A stretch of 64,000 nt of DNA, taken from positions 248,001-312,000 of the forward strand of contig NZ_JANHKS010000001.1 in NCBI RefSeq assembly GCF_028682175.1, in the 5' to 3' direction. Every line of letters starts with the position of its first letter. Position 1 is the first letter of the stretch. Source of the stretch: Pseudomonas putida. GTDB lineage: Bacteria; Pseudomonadota; Gammaproteobacteria; Pseudomonadales; Pseudomonadaceae. The translations under genes were made by a program, and so were the position numbers. Shown here piece by piece: positions 44,526 through 54,533 of the stretch. The notes below the pieces were generated by a model. It was given only the letters and a program-made list of their open reading frames with translations, made no database searches and was not told the origin of the DNA.

Positions 44526-45431
44526 TCATTTCGGCGCCAGTTCTTCCTGACAATAATCCACGAACAACTGCGCCGGTTTGGTCAATTGCGCGCGGCGCAG
44601 CCAGGCGGCCGACAGGCCCGACCCGGTGACCTGTTCGGCCAGCGGTACGCACACCAGTTTCTGCCCGTCATAGGTGTAGTCCGACGTAGGCCGGGTCACC
44701 AGGATCGAGAAGCCGAACCCGCGCCCCACCATGCCCCGGACCATCTCGATGGACGGCGAGCTGAACTGGATGTGCGGGGTCAGCCCGCGCTCTTCGAAGA
44801 TGCTCACGAAGTAGGTACGGCTCGGTTGCACGTCCAGCAGCACCATGGGTTCAAGCACCAGATCATTGAGCGACACCTTCGACTGATGGGCGAAGCGATG
44901 GCCCTCGGGCAACAGCGCGTAGGGTTGCTGCGGGGCCATCAGCGACACAGTGTCGATGGTGCTGTCCAGGTCGTGCTCGTAGAGAATCGCCAGATCGATG
45001 CTGCCCGACGTCAGCGCCTGCACCAGCTCCTGTTGCTCGCCATCGCGAATGCGGATTTCCACCCCGGGCCAGCGGTCCCTGAAGCCTGCGATCAGGCGCG
45101 GCAAATACAAGGGCGCAACGGTCTCGAAACAGCCGATGTCGATCTGCCCGGCCACCACGTCGTTGTCGGCCAGGGCATTCTGTTCGAACTCGTGAGCCAC
45201 CCGCAAAAGCTCCTGCGCCTTGCGGTAGAAGCGCGCGCCGCTGGGCGTCAGCGACACCCCCTGGGCGTGGTGGCGGATGAACAGCTGCACGGCAAAGCTT
45301 TCTTCCAGGTGCTTGATCGCGGTCGAGACCGACGGCTGGGCGATGTAGAGCTTGCGCGAAGCCTCGGCAACGCTGCCGCACTCCACCGTGGTGACGAAAT
45401 ACTTGAGTTGTCGCAGGTTGTAGGCTGCCAT
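44526..45431 (-). CDS. LysR-family regulator (CynR/CbbR-like branch)
   Basis: 301 residues. MAAYNLRQLKYFVTTVECGSVAEASRKLYIAQPSVSTAIKHLEESF is the HTH; the effector domain includes GCFETVAPLYLPRLIAGF. GAGG is five bases before ATG 45431. It is divergent from the aldehyde dehydrogenase gene across 283 bp that hold CCTCA-CCAT-TGAGG (45516-45529), a possible LysR box, so the ALDH/GMC genes are the likely target. Confidence 0.87.
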   Translation of the reverse strand: MAAYNLRQLKYFVTTVECGSVAEASRKLYIAQPSVSTAIKHLEESFAVQLFIRHHAQGVSLTPSGARFYRKAQELLRVAHEFEQNALADNDVVAGQIDIGCFETVAPLYLPRLIAGFRDRWPGVEIRIRDGEQQELVQALTSGSIDLAILYEHDLDSTIDTVSLMAPQQPYALLPEGHRFAHQSKVSLNDLVLEPMVLLDVQPSRTYFVSIFEERGLTPHIQFSSPSIEMVRGMVGRGFGFSILVTRPTSDYTYDGQKLVCVPLAEQVTGSGLSAAWLRRAQLTKPAQLFVDYCQEELAPK

Positions 45432-45714
45432 TGCTACCTCAAACTTGATTGAACCGTGACCCGGATCGTGCGCGTTATTCTGCGACGTCAGAGGTTTGGG
45501 AGAAACAAGCAAATTCCTCACCATTGAGGCTAAAAAACCTGCCCCGCCCTGCTGTAAGAATGTGGTGCACGACAGCACCAGCGTAGTGCGTAACTGGCGA
45601 GTTTTTTTATCGATAGCGAAGACATTTTTCCTCATTTCCTGCCCTCCCCACATCCTCCACTATCGGCACCACGGATAACTGACATGGCCCACAGAGGCCA
45701 TCGGGGAGTGAGCA

Positions 45715-47205
45715 GTGACGGACTTGAAAAGCTGGCAGCGCCTGGCACAAAACCAACGCTTGATCGATACGGCCAACATCGCCGGCAAGGGCCACCAGGC
45801 GCTGAGCGGGGAAACCTTCGCCGTGGTCAACCCGGCCACCAACGCACCGCTGGCCAACGTTGCGGCCTGCGCGGACGCCGATGTGGACCTGGCCGTGCGC
45901 GCCGCCCGCAAGAGCTTCGCCACTGGCCCCTGGGCACGCATGCAGCCACGGGAGCGCAAGGCGACGCTGCTGCGCTTGTCCGAGCTGATTCTGGCCCATC
46001 GTGAAGAACTGGCGCTGCTCGACTCTTTGAGCATGGGCAAGCCGGTAATGGACGCCTTCAACATCGACGTGCCCGGCGCTGCCCATGTGTTTGCCTGGTA
46101 CGCCGAAAGCCTGGACAAGCTCTACGATCAGGTCGCGCCGACCGGCCCCGGCACCCTGGCCACCATCACCCGGGCGCCGCTGGGAGTGATCGCCGCCGTG
46201 GTGCCGTGGAACTTCCCCCTGGACATGGCCGCCTGGAAGCTCGCGCCTGCGCTGGCCGCGGGGAACAGCGTGATCCTCAAACCTGCCGAGCAATCGCCGT
46301 TCTCTGCGCTGCGCCTGGCCGAGCTGGCGCTGGAGGCCGGGGTGCCCGAAAGCGTGCTGAACGTCGTCACGGGCCTGGGCGAACAGGCCGGTCGCGCCTT
46401 GGGCCTGCACCCGGACGTCGACGCGCTGGTGTTCACAGGGTCCACCCAGGTTGGCAAATACTTCATGCAGTACGCCGGGCAATCGAACCTCAAGCAGGTT
46501 TGGTTGGAGTGCGGCGGCAAGAGCCCGAACCTGGTGTTCGCCGATTGTCAGGACCTGGATCTGGCCGCCGAAAAAGCCGCGTTCGGGATCTTCTTCAATC
46601 AAGGTGAGGTCTGCTCGGCCAACTCGCGGCTGCTGGTGCAGCGTTCGATTCATGATGAGTTCGTCGAGCGCATGATCGACAAGGCCAGGCAATGGCAACC
46701 CGGTGACCCGCTGGATCCGGCGAGCAAGATGGGCGCCATCGTCGACGCCACTCAGGCGACACGGGTGATGGATTACATCGCCGATGCCAGCGCCAGTGGG
46801 GCGCAGTTAGTGGCGGGCGGTAATCGGGTGTCGATCAACGGGTCGGACAATTTCATCCAGCCCACGCTGCTCACCGGCGTGACCTGCGACATGCGCCTGT
46901 CTCGCGAGGAGGTGTTTGGCCCGGTACTGGCGATCACCCCGTTCGATGATGAGGATCAGGCGGTGCAGATGGCCAACGATCACATCTACGGCCTGGCCGC
47001 GTCGGTCTGGAGCGACGACCTCAACCGCGCCCACCGCGTGGCCAGCCGCCTGAATGCAGGGACGGTGTCGGTGAACACGGTGGACGCGCTGGATGTCTGC
47101 GTGCCCTTTGGCGGCGGCAAGCAATCGGGCTTCGGCCGCGACCTGTCGCTGCACTCGTTCGACAAATACACCCAGTTGAAGACCACCTGGTTTCAGTTGC
47201 GCTGA
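45715..47205 (+). CDS. NAD(P)-dependent aldehyde dehydrogenase (PuuC/KauB-like)
   Basis: 496 residues. Catalytic Cys300 in FNQGEVCSANSR, general base Glu265 in VWLECGGKSPN, and VVPWNFPLDMAAWKLAPALAAGNSVILKP are present. It is closest in style to PuuC/KauB enzymes oxidising amino-aldehydes from polyamines. With the SpuC-like transaminase nearby, an amino-alcohol or polyamine-type substrate is reasonable but unproven. It starts with GTG at 45715, preceded by GGGGAGTG. It is followed by a GMC oxidoreductase gene. Confidence 0.92.
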   Translation: MTDLKSWQRLAQNQRLIDTANIAGKGHQALSGETFAVVNPATNAPLANVAACADADVDLAVRAARKSFATGPWARMQPRERKATLLRLSELILAHREELALLDSLSMGKPVMDAFNIDVPGAAHVFAWYAESLDKLYDQVAPTGPGTLATITRAPLGVIAAVVPWNFPLDMAAWKLAPALAAGNSVILKPAEQSPFSALRLAELALEAGVPESVLNVVTGLGEQAGRALGLHPDVDALVFTGSTQVGKYFMQYAGQSNLKQVWLECGGKSPNLVFADCQDLDLAAEKAAFGIFFNQGEVCSANSRLLVQRSIHDEFVERMIDKARQWQPGDPLDPASKMGAIVDATQATRVMDYIADASASGAQLVAGGNRVSINGSDNFIQPTLLTGVTCDMRLSREEVFGPVLAITPFDDEDQAVQMANDHIYGLAASVWSDDLNRAHRVASRLNAGTVSVNTVDALDVCVPFGGGKQSGFGRDLSLHSFDKYTQLKTTWFQLR

Positions 47206-47241
47206 GGCTTGGCTCTACGCGCCCTAACGTGCGGCCCCATA

Positions 47242-47331
47242 CCTGTAGGAGTGAGCTTGCTCGCGATGGCGGTTCGTCTGCCAGACCATGGTGACCGGAC
47301 CGGCGCATCGCGAGCAAGCTCACTCCTACAG
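47242..47331. repeat. REPIN between the ALDH and GMC genes
   Basis: CTGTAGGAGTGAGCTTGCTC at 47242 is matched by its inverted copy GAGCAAGCTCACTCCTACAG ending at 47331. This is a different REP family from the GTGGGAGCGGGC type. It interrupts two same-strand genes. Confidence 0.92.
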
Positions 47332-47382
47332 GGTCCGGGCGTGCTTGAAAGAATGCATTATGCGCTACGTGAGTACTCCACC

Positions 47383-49026
47383 ATGAACACCGAATACGAC
47401 TACATCATCGTCGGCGCCGGGTCGTCCGGTTGCGTGTTGGCCAACCGGCTGAGCGCGGATCCGTCCGTGCGCGTGTGCCTGATCGAGGCCGGCGGCCATG
47501 ACAACAGCCTGCGCATCCAGACGCCCGCCGGGACCATCACGCTGTACAAGAGCCGCAAGTACAGCTGGAATTTCTTCTCGGCGCCGCAGAAAAACCTCAA
47601 CGGCCGCTCCCTGCACACCCCGCGTGGCAAGGCCCTGGGCGGCTCAAGCTCGATGAACAGCATGATCTACATCCGTGGTCACGCCAGCGATTACGACCGC
47701 TGGGCACAAGCCGGTTGCCCCGGCTGGGACTGGAACGGCGTGCTGCCATTCTTCAAGAAGTCAGAGAACAACCGCCTGGGCCAGGACCCGCGTCTTCACG
47801 GCACCGCCGGCGAGTTGCATGTCGAGGCGGCGCGAGATCCCAATCCGGTGTCGCGGCTGTTCGTCAAGGCGGCGCAGCGGGTGGGCATTCGGCACAACGA
47901 CGACTTCAACGGCGAACATCTGGAAGGTTGCGGCCTCTACAACCTCACCCAGAAAAACGCCCGACGGCTGTCGAGTTATCGCGCGTTCGTCGCCCCCGTG
48001 CTGGAGCGCCCTAACCTGACGATCATCACCGACTGCACTGTGCAATCGGTGATGATCGAGCAACGGGTCGCCAAGGGCGTGAAGGTGGTGTGCGACGGTC
48101 AGCCGATGGCATTGAAGGCTCGGCGCGAAGTGATTCTGTCGGCAGGCTCCTTAGGCAGCCCGAGTCTGTTGCTGGCCTCGGGGATAGGCCCGGCGAGCGA
48201 TCTGCGCAACGCAGGCATCAGGGTCGAGCATGACCTGCCGGGCGTCGGCAAGAACCTGCAGGATCACCTCGACGGACTGGTGACCGTACGCTCGAAAAGC
48301 CCGGTGACGCTGGGGATTTCCCTGGGCTCGCTGCCGAGCATTCTGCTCTCGCCGTTGCGTTATCTGGCGCGCAGGAAGGGCTGGCTGACCACCAACTACG
48401 TCGAAGCCGGAGGCTTCGCCCGCACGCCATTGGCTGACTCGCTGCCCGATGTGCAATTCCACTTCGTGCCGGGCTATCGCAGCCATCGCGGGCGGCTGTT
48501 CGAATGGGGCCATGGCTATGCCGTGCACACCTGCGTGTTGCGCCCCAGAAGCATCGGTGAAATCCGCCTGGGGCGGGATGGGAAGCCGGTGATCGACTTC
48601 AATTTCCTGTCCGATCCCGAGGACGCGAAGGTATTGGTGGAGGGGTTGAAGCTTGCGCGCAAGATCCTCGCCGATCAGCACTTCGACGGGATACGCGGCA
48701 AGGAGATGCTGCCCGGCGCGCAGGTGCAGACCGATGAGCAGTTGATGACCTACGTGCGCGACTACGCCGCCACCGTGTTCCACCCGGTGGGCACCTGCAA
48801 GATGGGCACCGACCCGATGGCGGTGGTCGATCCCGAATTGAAGGTGCATGGCATCCAGGGCTTGCGCGTGGTCGATGCCTCGATCATGCCGACGCTGATC
48901 AGCGGCAACACCAACGCGCCGTGCATCATGATCGGCGAGAAAGCCGCGCACATCATCCTGCGCCCCGCATCCCCGGCCACGTCGCACGACAATCACATCC
49001 TCGCCACCGCGCCACAAACCCCGTAA
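47383..49026 (+). CDS. GMC-family FAD alcohol dehydrogenase (choline dehydrogenase-like)
   Basis: 547 residues. FAD motif YIIVGAGSSGCVLANRLS, GMC signatures GKALGGSSSMNSMIYIRGHASDYD and GSLGSPSLLLASGIGP, and the active-site His in VFHPVGTCKMG with the Asn/His partner in SGNTNAPCIMIGEKAA are all present. It oxidises a primary alcohol to the aldehyde used by the ALDH encoded just upstream. It may be periplasm-facing or cytosolic; no signal peptide is seen. ATG 47383 is used. Confidence 0.92.
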   Translation: MNTEYDYIIVGAGSSGCVLANRLSADPSVRVCLIEAGGHDNSLRIQTPAGTITLYKSRKYSWNFFSAPQKNLNGRSLHTPRGKALGGSSSMNSMIYIRGHASDYDRWAQAGCPGWDWNGVLPFFKKSENNRLGQDPRLHGTAGELHVEAARDPNPVSRLFVKAAQRVGIRHNDDFNGEHLEGCGLYNLTQKNARRLSSYRAFVAPVLERPNLTIITDCTVQSVMIEQRVAKGVKVVCDGQPMALKARREVILSAGSLGSPSLLLASGIGPASDLRNAGIRVEHDLPGVGKNLQDHLDGLVTVRSKSPVTLGISLGSLPSILLSPLRYLARRKGWLTTNYVEAGGFARTPLADSLPDVQFHFVPGYRSHRGRLFEWGHGYAVHTCVLRPRSIGEIRLGRDGKPVIDFNFLSDPEDAKVLVEGLKLARKILADQHFDGIRGKEMLPGAQVQTDEQLMTYVRDYAATVFHPVGTCKMGTDPMAVVDPELKVHGIQGLRVVDASIMPTLISGNTNAPCIMIGEKAAHIILRPASPATSHDNHILATAPQTP

Positions 49027-49394
49027 CAGGTCACTCATGAAAATTTCTGTGGGAGCGGGCTTGCCCGCGAATGCGTCCGGTCTGATACATCGAGGGTGAT
49101 CGAACCACCACCATCGCGGGCAAGCCCGCTCCCACAGAATTTCATACACCGCGTGTTTATGGGGCATTTCAAGCCGCTCTCGCCCCACCTTCGCGCACGA
49201 TTTTTACCCCAGTTTTTTCCTCATCAGGGACCACATATTTACTAATTTTCCTATCCCTCGACATCGGCCAACATCAACTTCGCCCCACAGAGGCAAAAGG
49301 TCCGTCAGAGGCCACAAGCGTTGTCTGTTTTTGGCGTCTAGCCCCACTGCCCCGTGAATAACGATTTTAAAAAACACCAATCCGGGAGTGCTCC
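49027..49394. other. Intergenic region with a REPIN and ABC-operon promoter
   Basis: A REPIN (CTGTGGGAGCGGGCTTGCCC, 49047, to its inverse ending 49137) occupies the first third. The rest is less GC-rich (for example TTTACTAATTTTCC near 49235 and AATAACGATTTTAAAAAACA near 49355) and probably carries the promoter of the ABC transporter genes. No gene is supported. Confidence 0.75.
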
Positions 49395-50381
49395 ATGATC
49401 AAGTCTTTCGTATCGCGTTGTGTGCGTCCGCTGGCCGTGACGGCCCTGGCTGCCGGCATTGCCAGCGGCGCCCAGGCCGGCACCCTGTCCATCGGTCATA
49501 CCACCTGGGTCGGCTACGGCACCCTGTACCTGGCTCAAGACCTTGGCTACTTCAAGGAACAGGGCCTGACCGTCGAGCTGCCGACCATCGAAGAGGCCTC
49601 GATGTACATGGCCGCCCAGGCCTCCGGCCAGCTGTCCGGCTCGGCCTCCACCATCGACGAAATCCTCAAGTACCGCCCGCAATTCTGCTTCAAGGCCGTG
49701 GCCGCGCTGGATGAAAGCCACGGTGGCGACGGCGTGCTGGTAGGCAAGGACGTGACCAGCCTTAAGGACCTCAAGGGCAAGGCCGTGGCCGTCAACGAAG
49801 GTTCGGTCTCGCAATTCTGGCTCAACTACCTGCTGAAAAACGCCGGCATGAAGATGAGCGACCTGACCATCCAGAACATGACCGCCGACGACGCCGCCAC
49901 CGCCTTCATCGCCGGGCGCGTGCCTGCCGCCGTGACCTGGGAGCCGCACCTGACCGGCGTGCGCAACAAGCAGCAAGGCAAGGTGCTGGTGGACAGCAGC
50001 TCGACCCCAGGCGTGATCGTCGATGTGGTCGCCCTGAGCTGCGAGGTCATCGAGAAACAGCCACAAGACGTCAAGGCCCTGGTGGCCGGCCTGTACAAGG
50101 CCGTGCAATACACCAAGGACCATCCGAAAGAGGCCTACGCGATCATGGCCAAGGGCGTCGGCGGTTACCTGGCCGATCCGAAGGAACTGGAAGCTGCGGC
50201 CAAGGGCGTGCGCTTCTATGACCAGGCCATGAGCGAAAAACTGCTGGGCAGCAACGGCACCAGCGGCGATGCGGCGGACGTCATCAAGCTGGCCAACGAA
50301 ACCGCCAGCGAGCTGCAGGGCAAGCCGTTCAACGTCAGCTTCAACGAGCTGGTCGACAACCGTTACATCAGCCCGAAATAA
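49395..50381 (+). CDS. ABC transporter solute-binding protein (NMT1/TauA-SsuA type)
   Basis: 328 residues with a signal peptide (ALAAGIASGAQA/G). TLSIGHTTWVGYGTLYLAQDLGYFKEQGLTVEL is the classic NMT1/THI5/SsuA start; AGRVPAAVTWEPHLTGV and SSTPGVIVDVVALS line the ligand cleft. Relatives bind taurine, sulfonates, nitrate, pyrimidine or thiamin precursors. No sulfonate monooxygenase gene is adjacent, so the ligand is likely a nitrogen compound handled by the flanking enzymes (inference). The permease gene follows 15 bp later. Confidence 0.9.
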   Translation: MIKSFVSRCVRPLAVTALAAGIASGAQAGTLSIGHTTWVGYGTLYLAQDLGYFKEQGLTVELPTIEEASMYMAAQASGQLSGSASTIDEILKYRPQFCFKAVAALDESHGGDGVLVGKDVTSLKDLKGKAVAVNEGSVSQFWLNYLLKNAGMKMSDLTIQNMTADDAATAFIAGRVPAAVTWEPHLTGVRNKQQGKVLVDSSSTPGVIVDVVALSCEVIEKQPQDVKALVAGLYKAVQYTKDHPKEAYAIMAKGVGGYLADPKELEAAAKGVRFYDQAMSEKLLGSNGTSGDAADVIKLANETASELQGKPFNVSFNELVDNRYISPK

Positions 50382-50396
50382 TTTCAGGAGCACGTC

Positions 50397-51187
50397 ATGT
50401 CCAAGCGCAATTCGTGGCTCAACCGCTGCCTCACGCCCAAGACCAGCCTGCCGGTGCAGGTGATCTGGAGCGCCAGCGGCCTGGCCTGGGCCCTGCTGAT
50501 CGGCCTGTGGGCGATCCTTTCCTACGGCGGCGTGGTGCCGGCGATGTTCCTGCCCACGCCCGGGGCTGTGTTCGACGCAGCCATGCGCCTGGCCCATGAC
50601 GGCACCCTGGGGCCGCACGTGTGGGCCAGCGTCGAGGTGGTAATGGTCGGCTTCATCATCTCCTCGGTGGTGGCCGTACCCATCGGTCTGATGATGGGCA
50701 GCTTCCGGGTGGTGCAGGCGTTTCTCGAACCCCTGGTGAACTTCATTCGCTACCTGCCCGTGACCTCCTTCGTGCCGCTGTTCATCCTGTGGATCGGCAT
50801 CGGCCTGGAGCAGCGTGTCTCCATCATCATCTTCGGTGTGTTCTTCCAGCAACTGGTGATGATTGCCGACGTCTCCAAGGGCATCTCCAAAGACCTGATA
50901 AACGCCTCATACACCCTGGGTTCCAGCCGCACCGATGCCGTGCTGCACGTCATCGCGCCGGCGTCCCTGCCCGGTGTGCTAGACACCCTGCGGGTGACCA
51001 TGGGCTGGGCCTGGACCTACCTGGTGGTGGCCGAACTGGTCGCGGCTTCCAGCGGCCTGGGTTACCTGAGCCTCAAGGCCATGCGCGGCTTTCAGGTTGA
51101 CGTGATTTTCCTGGCGATCGCTGTCATCGGCCTGCTGGGCCTGATTACCGATCAACTTTTCCGACTTCTTCGCCTGAAGGTGGCCGC

Positions 51188-51200
<13 letters not shown>
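50397..51200 (+). CDS. ABC transporter permease (TauC/SsuC type)
   Basis: 267 residues with six hydrophobic helices and the EAA loop VSKGISKDLINASYTLGSSRTDAVLHVIAPASLPGVLDTLRVTMGWAWTYLVVAELVAA. It forms the membrane channel as a homodimer. The stop overlaps the ATP-binding gene start by 13 bp. Confidence 0.92.
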
Positions 51201-52027
<827 letters not shown>

Positions 52028-52147
52028 ACCCGACGGGCGCAACGGACGCGCCCTCTCCCCCCCGCCCGACACCTTGGTATGACCGCGCGTAATGCCTCGC
52101 GGTGCTAGAGTTGCGCATCACTCTTGCGGTTCAACGAGGTACATCGG

Positions 52148-53020
52148 ATGAAAATCGGTTTCCTGGGTCTGGGCAACATGGGTCAGGCCATCGCCACCAA
52201 CCTGCTCAAGGGCGGCCATCAACTGCTGGTCTGGAACCGCTCGCCCAAGGCCACTGAACCCTTGGTGGAACTCGGCGCGCAGGCTGTCGCCGAGCCGGCC
52301 CAGGCGTTCGCTGCCGACGTGGTGTTCAGCATGCTGGCCGACGACAAGGCCCTGCGTTCGGTGCTGATCGATTCCGGGTTGCTCAAGCAACTCAAGGCGC
52401 CGCTGATCCACGTCAACCTGGCGACCATCGCCGTCACCTTCGCCGACGAACTGGCCGGGCTGCATCAGGCCCAGGGCGTCGAATACATCGCCGCGCCGGT
52501 GATGGGCCGTCCCAATGTCGCCGCTGCCGCGCAACTGAACATCCTCGCGGCCGGCCCCGAAACAGCCATCGACAAGGTACAGCCGCTGCTTGATCTGATC
52601 GGGCGCAAGACCTGGCGCCTGGGCGAGAAGGCCTCGGCCGCCAACGCGATGAAGCTTGCGACCAACTTCCTGCTGGTTTCAGCGGTGCAAGCAATGAGCG
52701 AGGCGTCGGTGCTGGTCACCCGCCACGGCCTGAAATCGGCGGATCTGGTGGACCTGGTGTCCAGCACCATCTTCACCGGGCCGGTCTATTCCGGCTACGG
52801 CGCGCTGATCGGTGAACGCCGCTACGAACCCGCCGCATTCAAGGCCGTGCTCGGCCTCAAGGACGTGGACCTGATCCTCGCCGCGGCCAGCCAGGTGTCG
52901 GTGCAGATGCCCAGCGCCGACATGATCCGCGCCAACCTCAAGGATGCCGTCGATCACGGCGACGGCGAGAAAGACCTGGCCGTGCTGGCCGAGGTCGAGG
53001 AACGGCGCAACACGGTGTAG
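52148..53020 (+). CDS. Beta-hydroxyacid dehydrogenase/imine-reductase-like NAD(P) oxidoreductase
   Basis: 290 residues. N-terminal dinucleotide motif MKIGFLGLGNMGQAIATNLLKGGHQLLVWNRS and the catalytic lysine Lys169 in KASAANAMKLATNF identify the 3-hydroxyisobutyrate dehydrogenase superfamily. The usual DAPVSGG substrate loop is replaced by AAPVMGRPNVAAA, so it is a divergent subgroup, possibly acting on another hydroxyacid, semialdehyde or imine. GAGG is upstream of ATG 52148. Its end abuts the convergent XRE gene (1 bp gap). Confidence 0.88.
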   Translation: MKIGFLGLGNMGQAIATNLLKGGHQLLVWNRSPKATEPLVELGAQAVAEPAQAFAADVVFSMLADDKALRSVLIDSGLLKQLKAPLIHVNLATIAVTFADELAGLHQAQGVEYIAAPVMGRPNVAAAAQLNILAAGPETAIDKVQPLLDLIGRKTWRLGEKASAANAMKLATNFLLVSAVQAMSEASVLVTRHGLKSADLVDLVSSTIFTGPVYSGYGALIGERRYEPAAFKAVLGLKDVDLILAAASQVSVQMPSADMIRANLKDAVDHGDGEKDLAVLAEVEERRNTV

Positions 53021-53021
53021 C

Positions 53022-53573
53022 TCAGGCGTCGTCGTCCTTCTCGCTGTGCACGACCACCAGCAGTTGCGCCTGCACCTCGCCCACTGAGCGCAGTCTGTGA
53101 GGTTTCTGCGCGTTGAAGTGCAGTGCGTCGCCGCGTTCGAGAATCACCCGTTCGTTCATGAAGTCCACCTCGACGCGGCCTTCGTGGACGAACAGAAACT
53201 CCTCGCCCACGTGCTCCTTGAAGGTGGTGCCGGCGAATTCCGCCGGCGGCGACATCATGAACGGCAGCAGGTTGCGGTCACTGACCTGATGGGCCAGCAC
53301 CGCATAGCTTGAGCCCTGCTCGCTGTTGGTCAGCAGGCGGCGCTGGTCGTGGCGCACCAGGCTGTAGCCATCGATGTTCGCCTCGCTCTCGCTGAACAGG
53401 TCCTCGACATTGACGTGCAGGGCCTTGGCGAGCTTCAGCGCAGCGGCAATCGAGGGCGTGTTCAGGCCACGCTCGACCTTGGACAGGTAGCTCTTGGTCA
53501 TGCCGGAGCTTTCAGCCAACGCCTCCAGCGTGACCCCCATTTTCTTGCGCAGCAGCTTCAAACGAATGGACAT
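53022..53573 (-). CDS. XRE-cupin regulator (PuuR-like)
   Basis: 183 residues. An XRE helix-turn-helix at about 3-58 (IRLKLLRKKMGVTLEALAESSGMTKSYLSKVERGLNTPSIAAALKLAKAL) is followed by a C-terminal cupin (EHVGEEFLFVHEGRVEVDFMNERVILERGDALHFNAQKPHRLRSVG) that senses a small ligand. It is divergent from the aldolase/DapA genes, and a perfect 19-base palindrome lies in the shared promoter region; autoregulation and control of 53725-55421 are likely. Confidence 0.92.
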   Translation of the reverse strand: MSIRLKLLRKKMGVTLEALAESSGMTKSYLSKVERGLNTPSIAAALKLAKALHVNVEDLFSESEANIDGYSLVRHDQRRLLTNSEQGSSYAVLAHQVSDRNLLPFMMSPPAEFAGTTFKEHVGEEFLFVHEGRVEVDFMNERVILERGDALHFNAQKPHRLRSVGEVQAQLLVVVHSEKDDDA

Positions 53574-53616
53574 GGATAAAGACTTTTTCCGTCGAACGGC
53601 AAAATTATGCATTGCC

Positions 53617-53654
53617 AATGACACTTTGTGTCATTAGGATTGTTTTGTGTCATT
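53617..53654. promoter_or_regulatory. Palindromic operator of the XRE-cupin regulator
   Basis: AATGACACTTTGTGTCATT (53617-53635) is a perfect inverted repeat with 8-bp arms and a TTT centre. A further half-site GTGTCATT is at 53647-53654, 19 bp on. The TGACA-TGTCA symmetry and location between the divergent genes fit XRE-cupin binding. Confidence 0.7.
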
Positions 53655-53724
53655 TCAAACCCTGAAAGCCCTCTCACCGGCTTTCACCCGAATGACCCTG
53701 ACCTTAGCTGCAGAGGACCCTGCA

Positions 53725-54507
53725 ATGGCCACCACTCTGGAACTCTCGAAAGAACACCTCATCTCGCGTTCCAACGCAAAGATGGATACTACGTTAAAAG
53801 ACAACACCTGGACGATCCGCCAGAAGCTGGCGCTGACCTGCCGCATCCTGTTCGACAACGGACATGACTCAGGCCTGGCCGGCCAGATCACCGCTCGCGG
53901 CGAGCAACCGGGCACCTTCTACACCCAGCAACTGGGCCTGGGCTTCGATGAAATCACCGCCAGCAACCTGCTGCTGGTCAACGAAGACCTCGAAGTGCTC
54001 GAAGGCCACGGCATGCCCAACCCGGCCAACCGCTTCCACACCTGGGTCTACCGCGCCCGCCCGGACGTGCAGTGCATCATCCACACGCACCCCACGCACA
54101 TCGCTGCATTGTCGATGCTCGAAGTGCCCCTGGCCGTCTCGCACATGGACCTCTGCCCGCTCTACGACGACTGCGCCTTCCTCAAGGACTGGCCCGGCGT
54201 GCCGGTGGGCAACGAAGAAGGCGAGATCATCTCCGCCGCCCTGGGCGACAAACGCGCGGTGCTGCTCTCCCACCACGGCCAGTTGTCCACCGGGAGCACC
54301 GTGGAAGAAGCCTGCGTGATTTCGGTGCTGATCGAGCGCGCTGCCAGGTTGCAGTTACTGGCGATGTCGGCGGGTGAAATCCAGCCCATCCCGCCTGCCC
54401 TTGGCAACGAAGCCCATGACTGGATTTCCCGGCCACGACGCCACGCCGCCGCTTTCAATTACTACGTGCGCCGCACCCTGCGCCAGCACGTCGACTGCCT
54501 CGCCTGA
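53725..54507 (+). CDS. Class II aldolase/adducin-family protein
   Basis: 260 residues. The zinc-site pattern is present: GLAGQITARG near the start, HTHPTHIAALSML with metal His residues, and LLSHHGQLSTGSTVEEACV with the third His. Members cleave or decarboxylate phosphorylated or hydroxylated keto-compounds. GAGGA is eight bases before ATG 53725. The DapA-like gene starts 26 bp after its stop, so they are cotranscribed. Confidence 0.9.
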   Translation: MATTLELSKEHLISRSNAKMDTTLKDNTWTIRQKLALTCRILFDNGHDSGLAGQITARGEQPGTFYTQQLGLGFDEITASNLLLVNEDLEVLEGHGMPNPANRFHTWVYRARPDVQCIIHTHPTHIAALSMLEVPLAVSHMDLCPLYDDCAFLKDWPGVPVGNEEGEIISAALGDKRAVLLSHHGQLSTGSTVEEACVISVLIERAARLQLLAMSAGEIQPIPPALGNEAHDWISRPRRHAAAFNYYVRRTLRQHVDCLA

Positions 54508-54533
54508 CCCCATCGAAATCTGGAGCACTGCAC

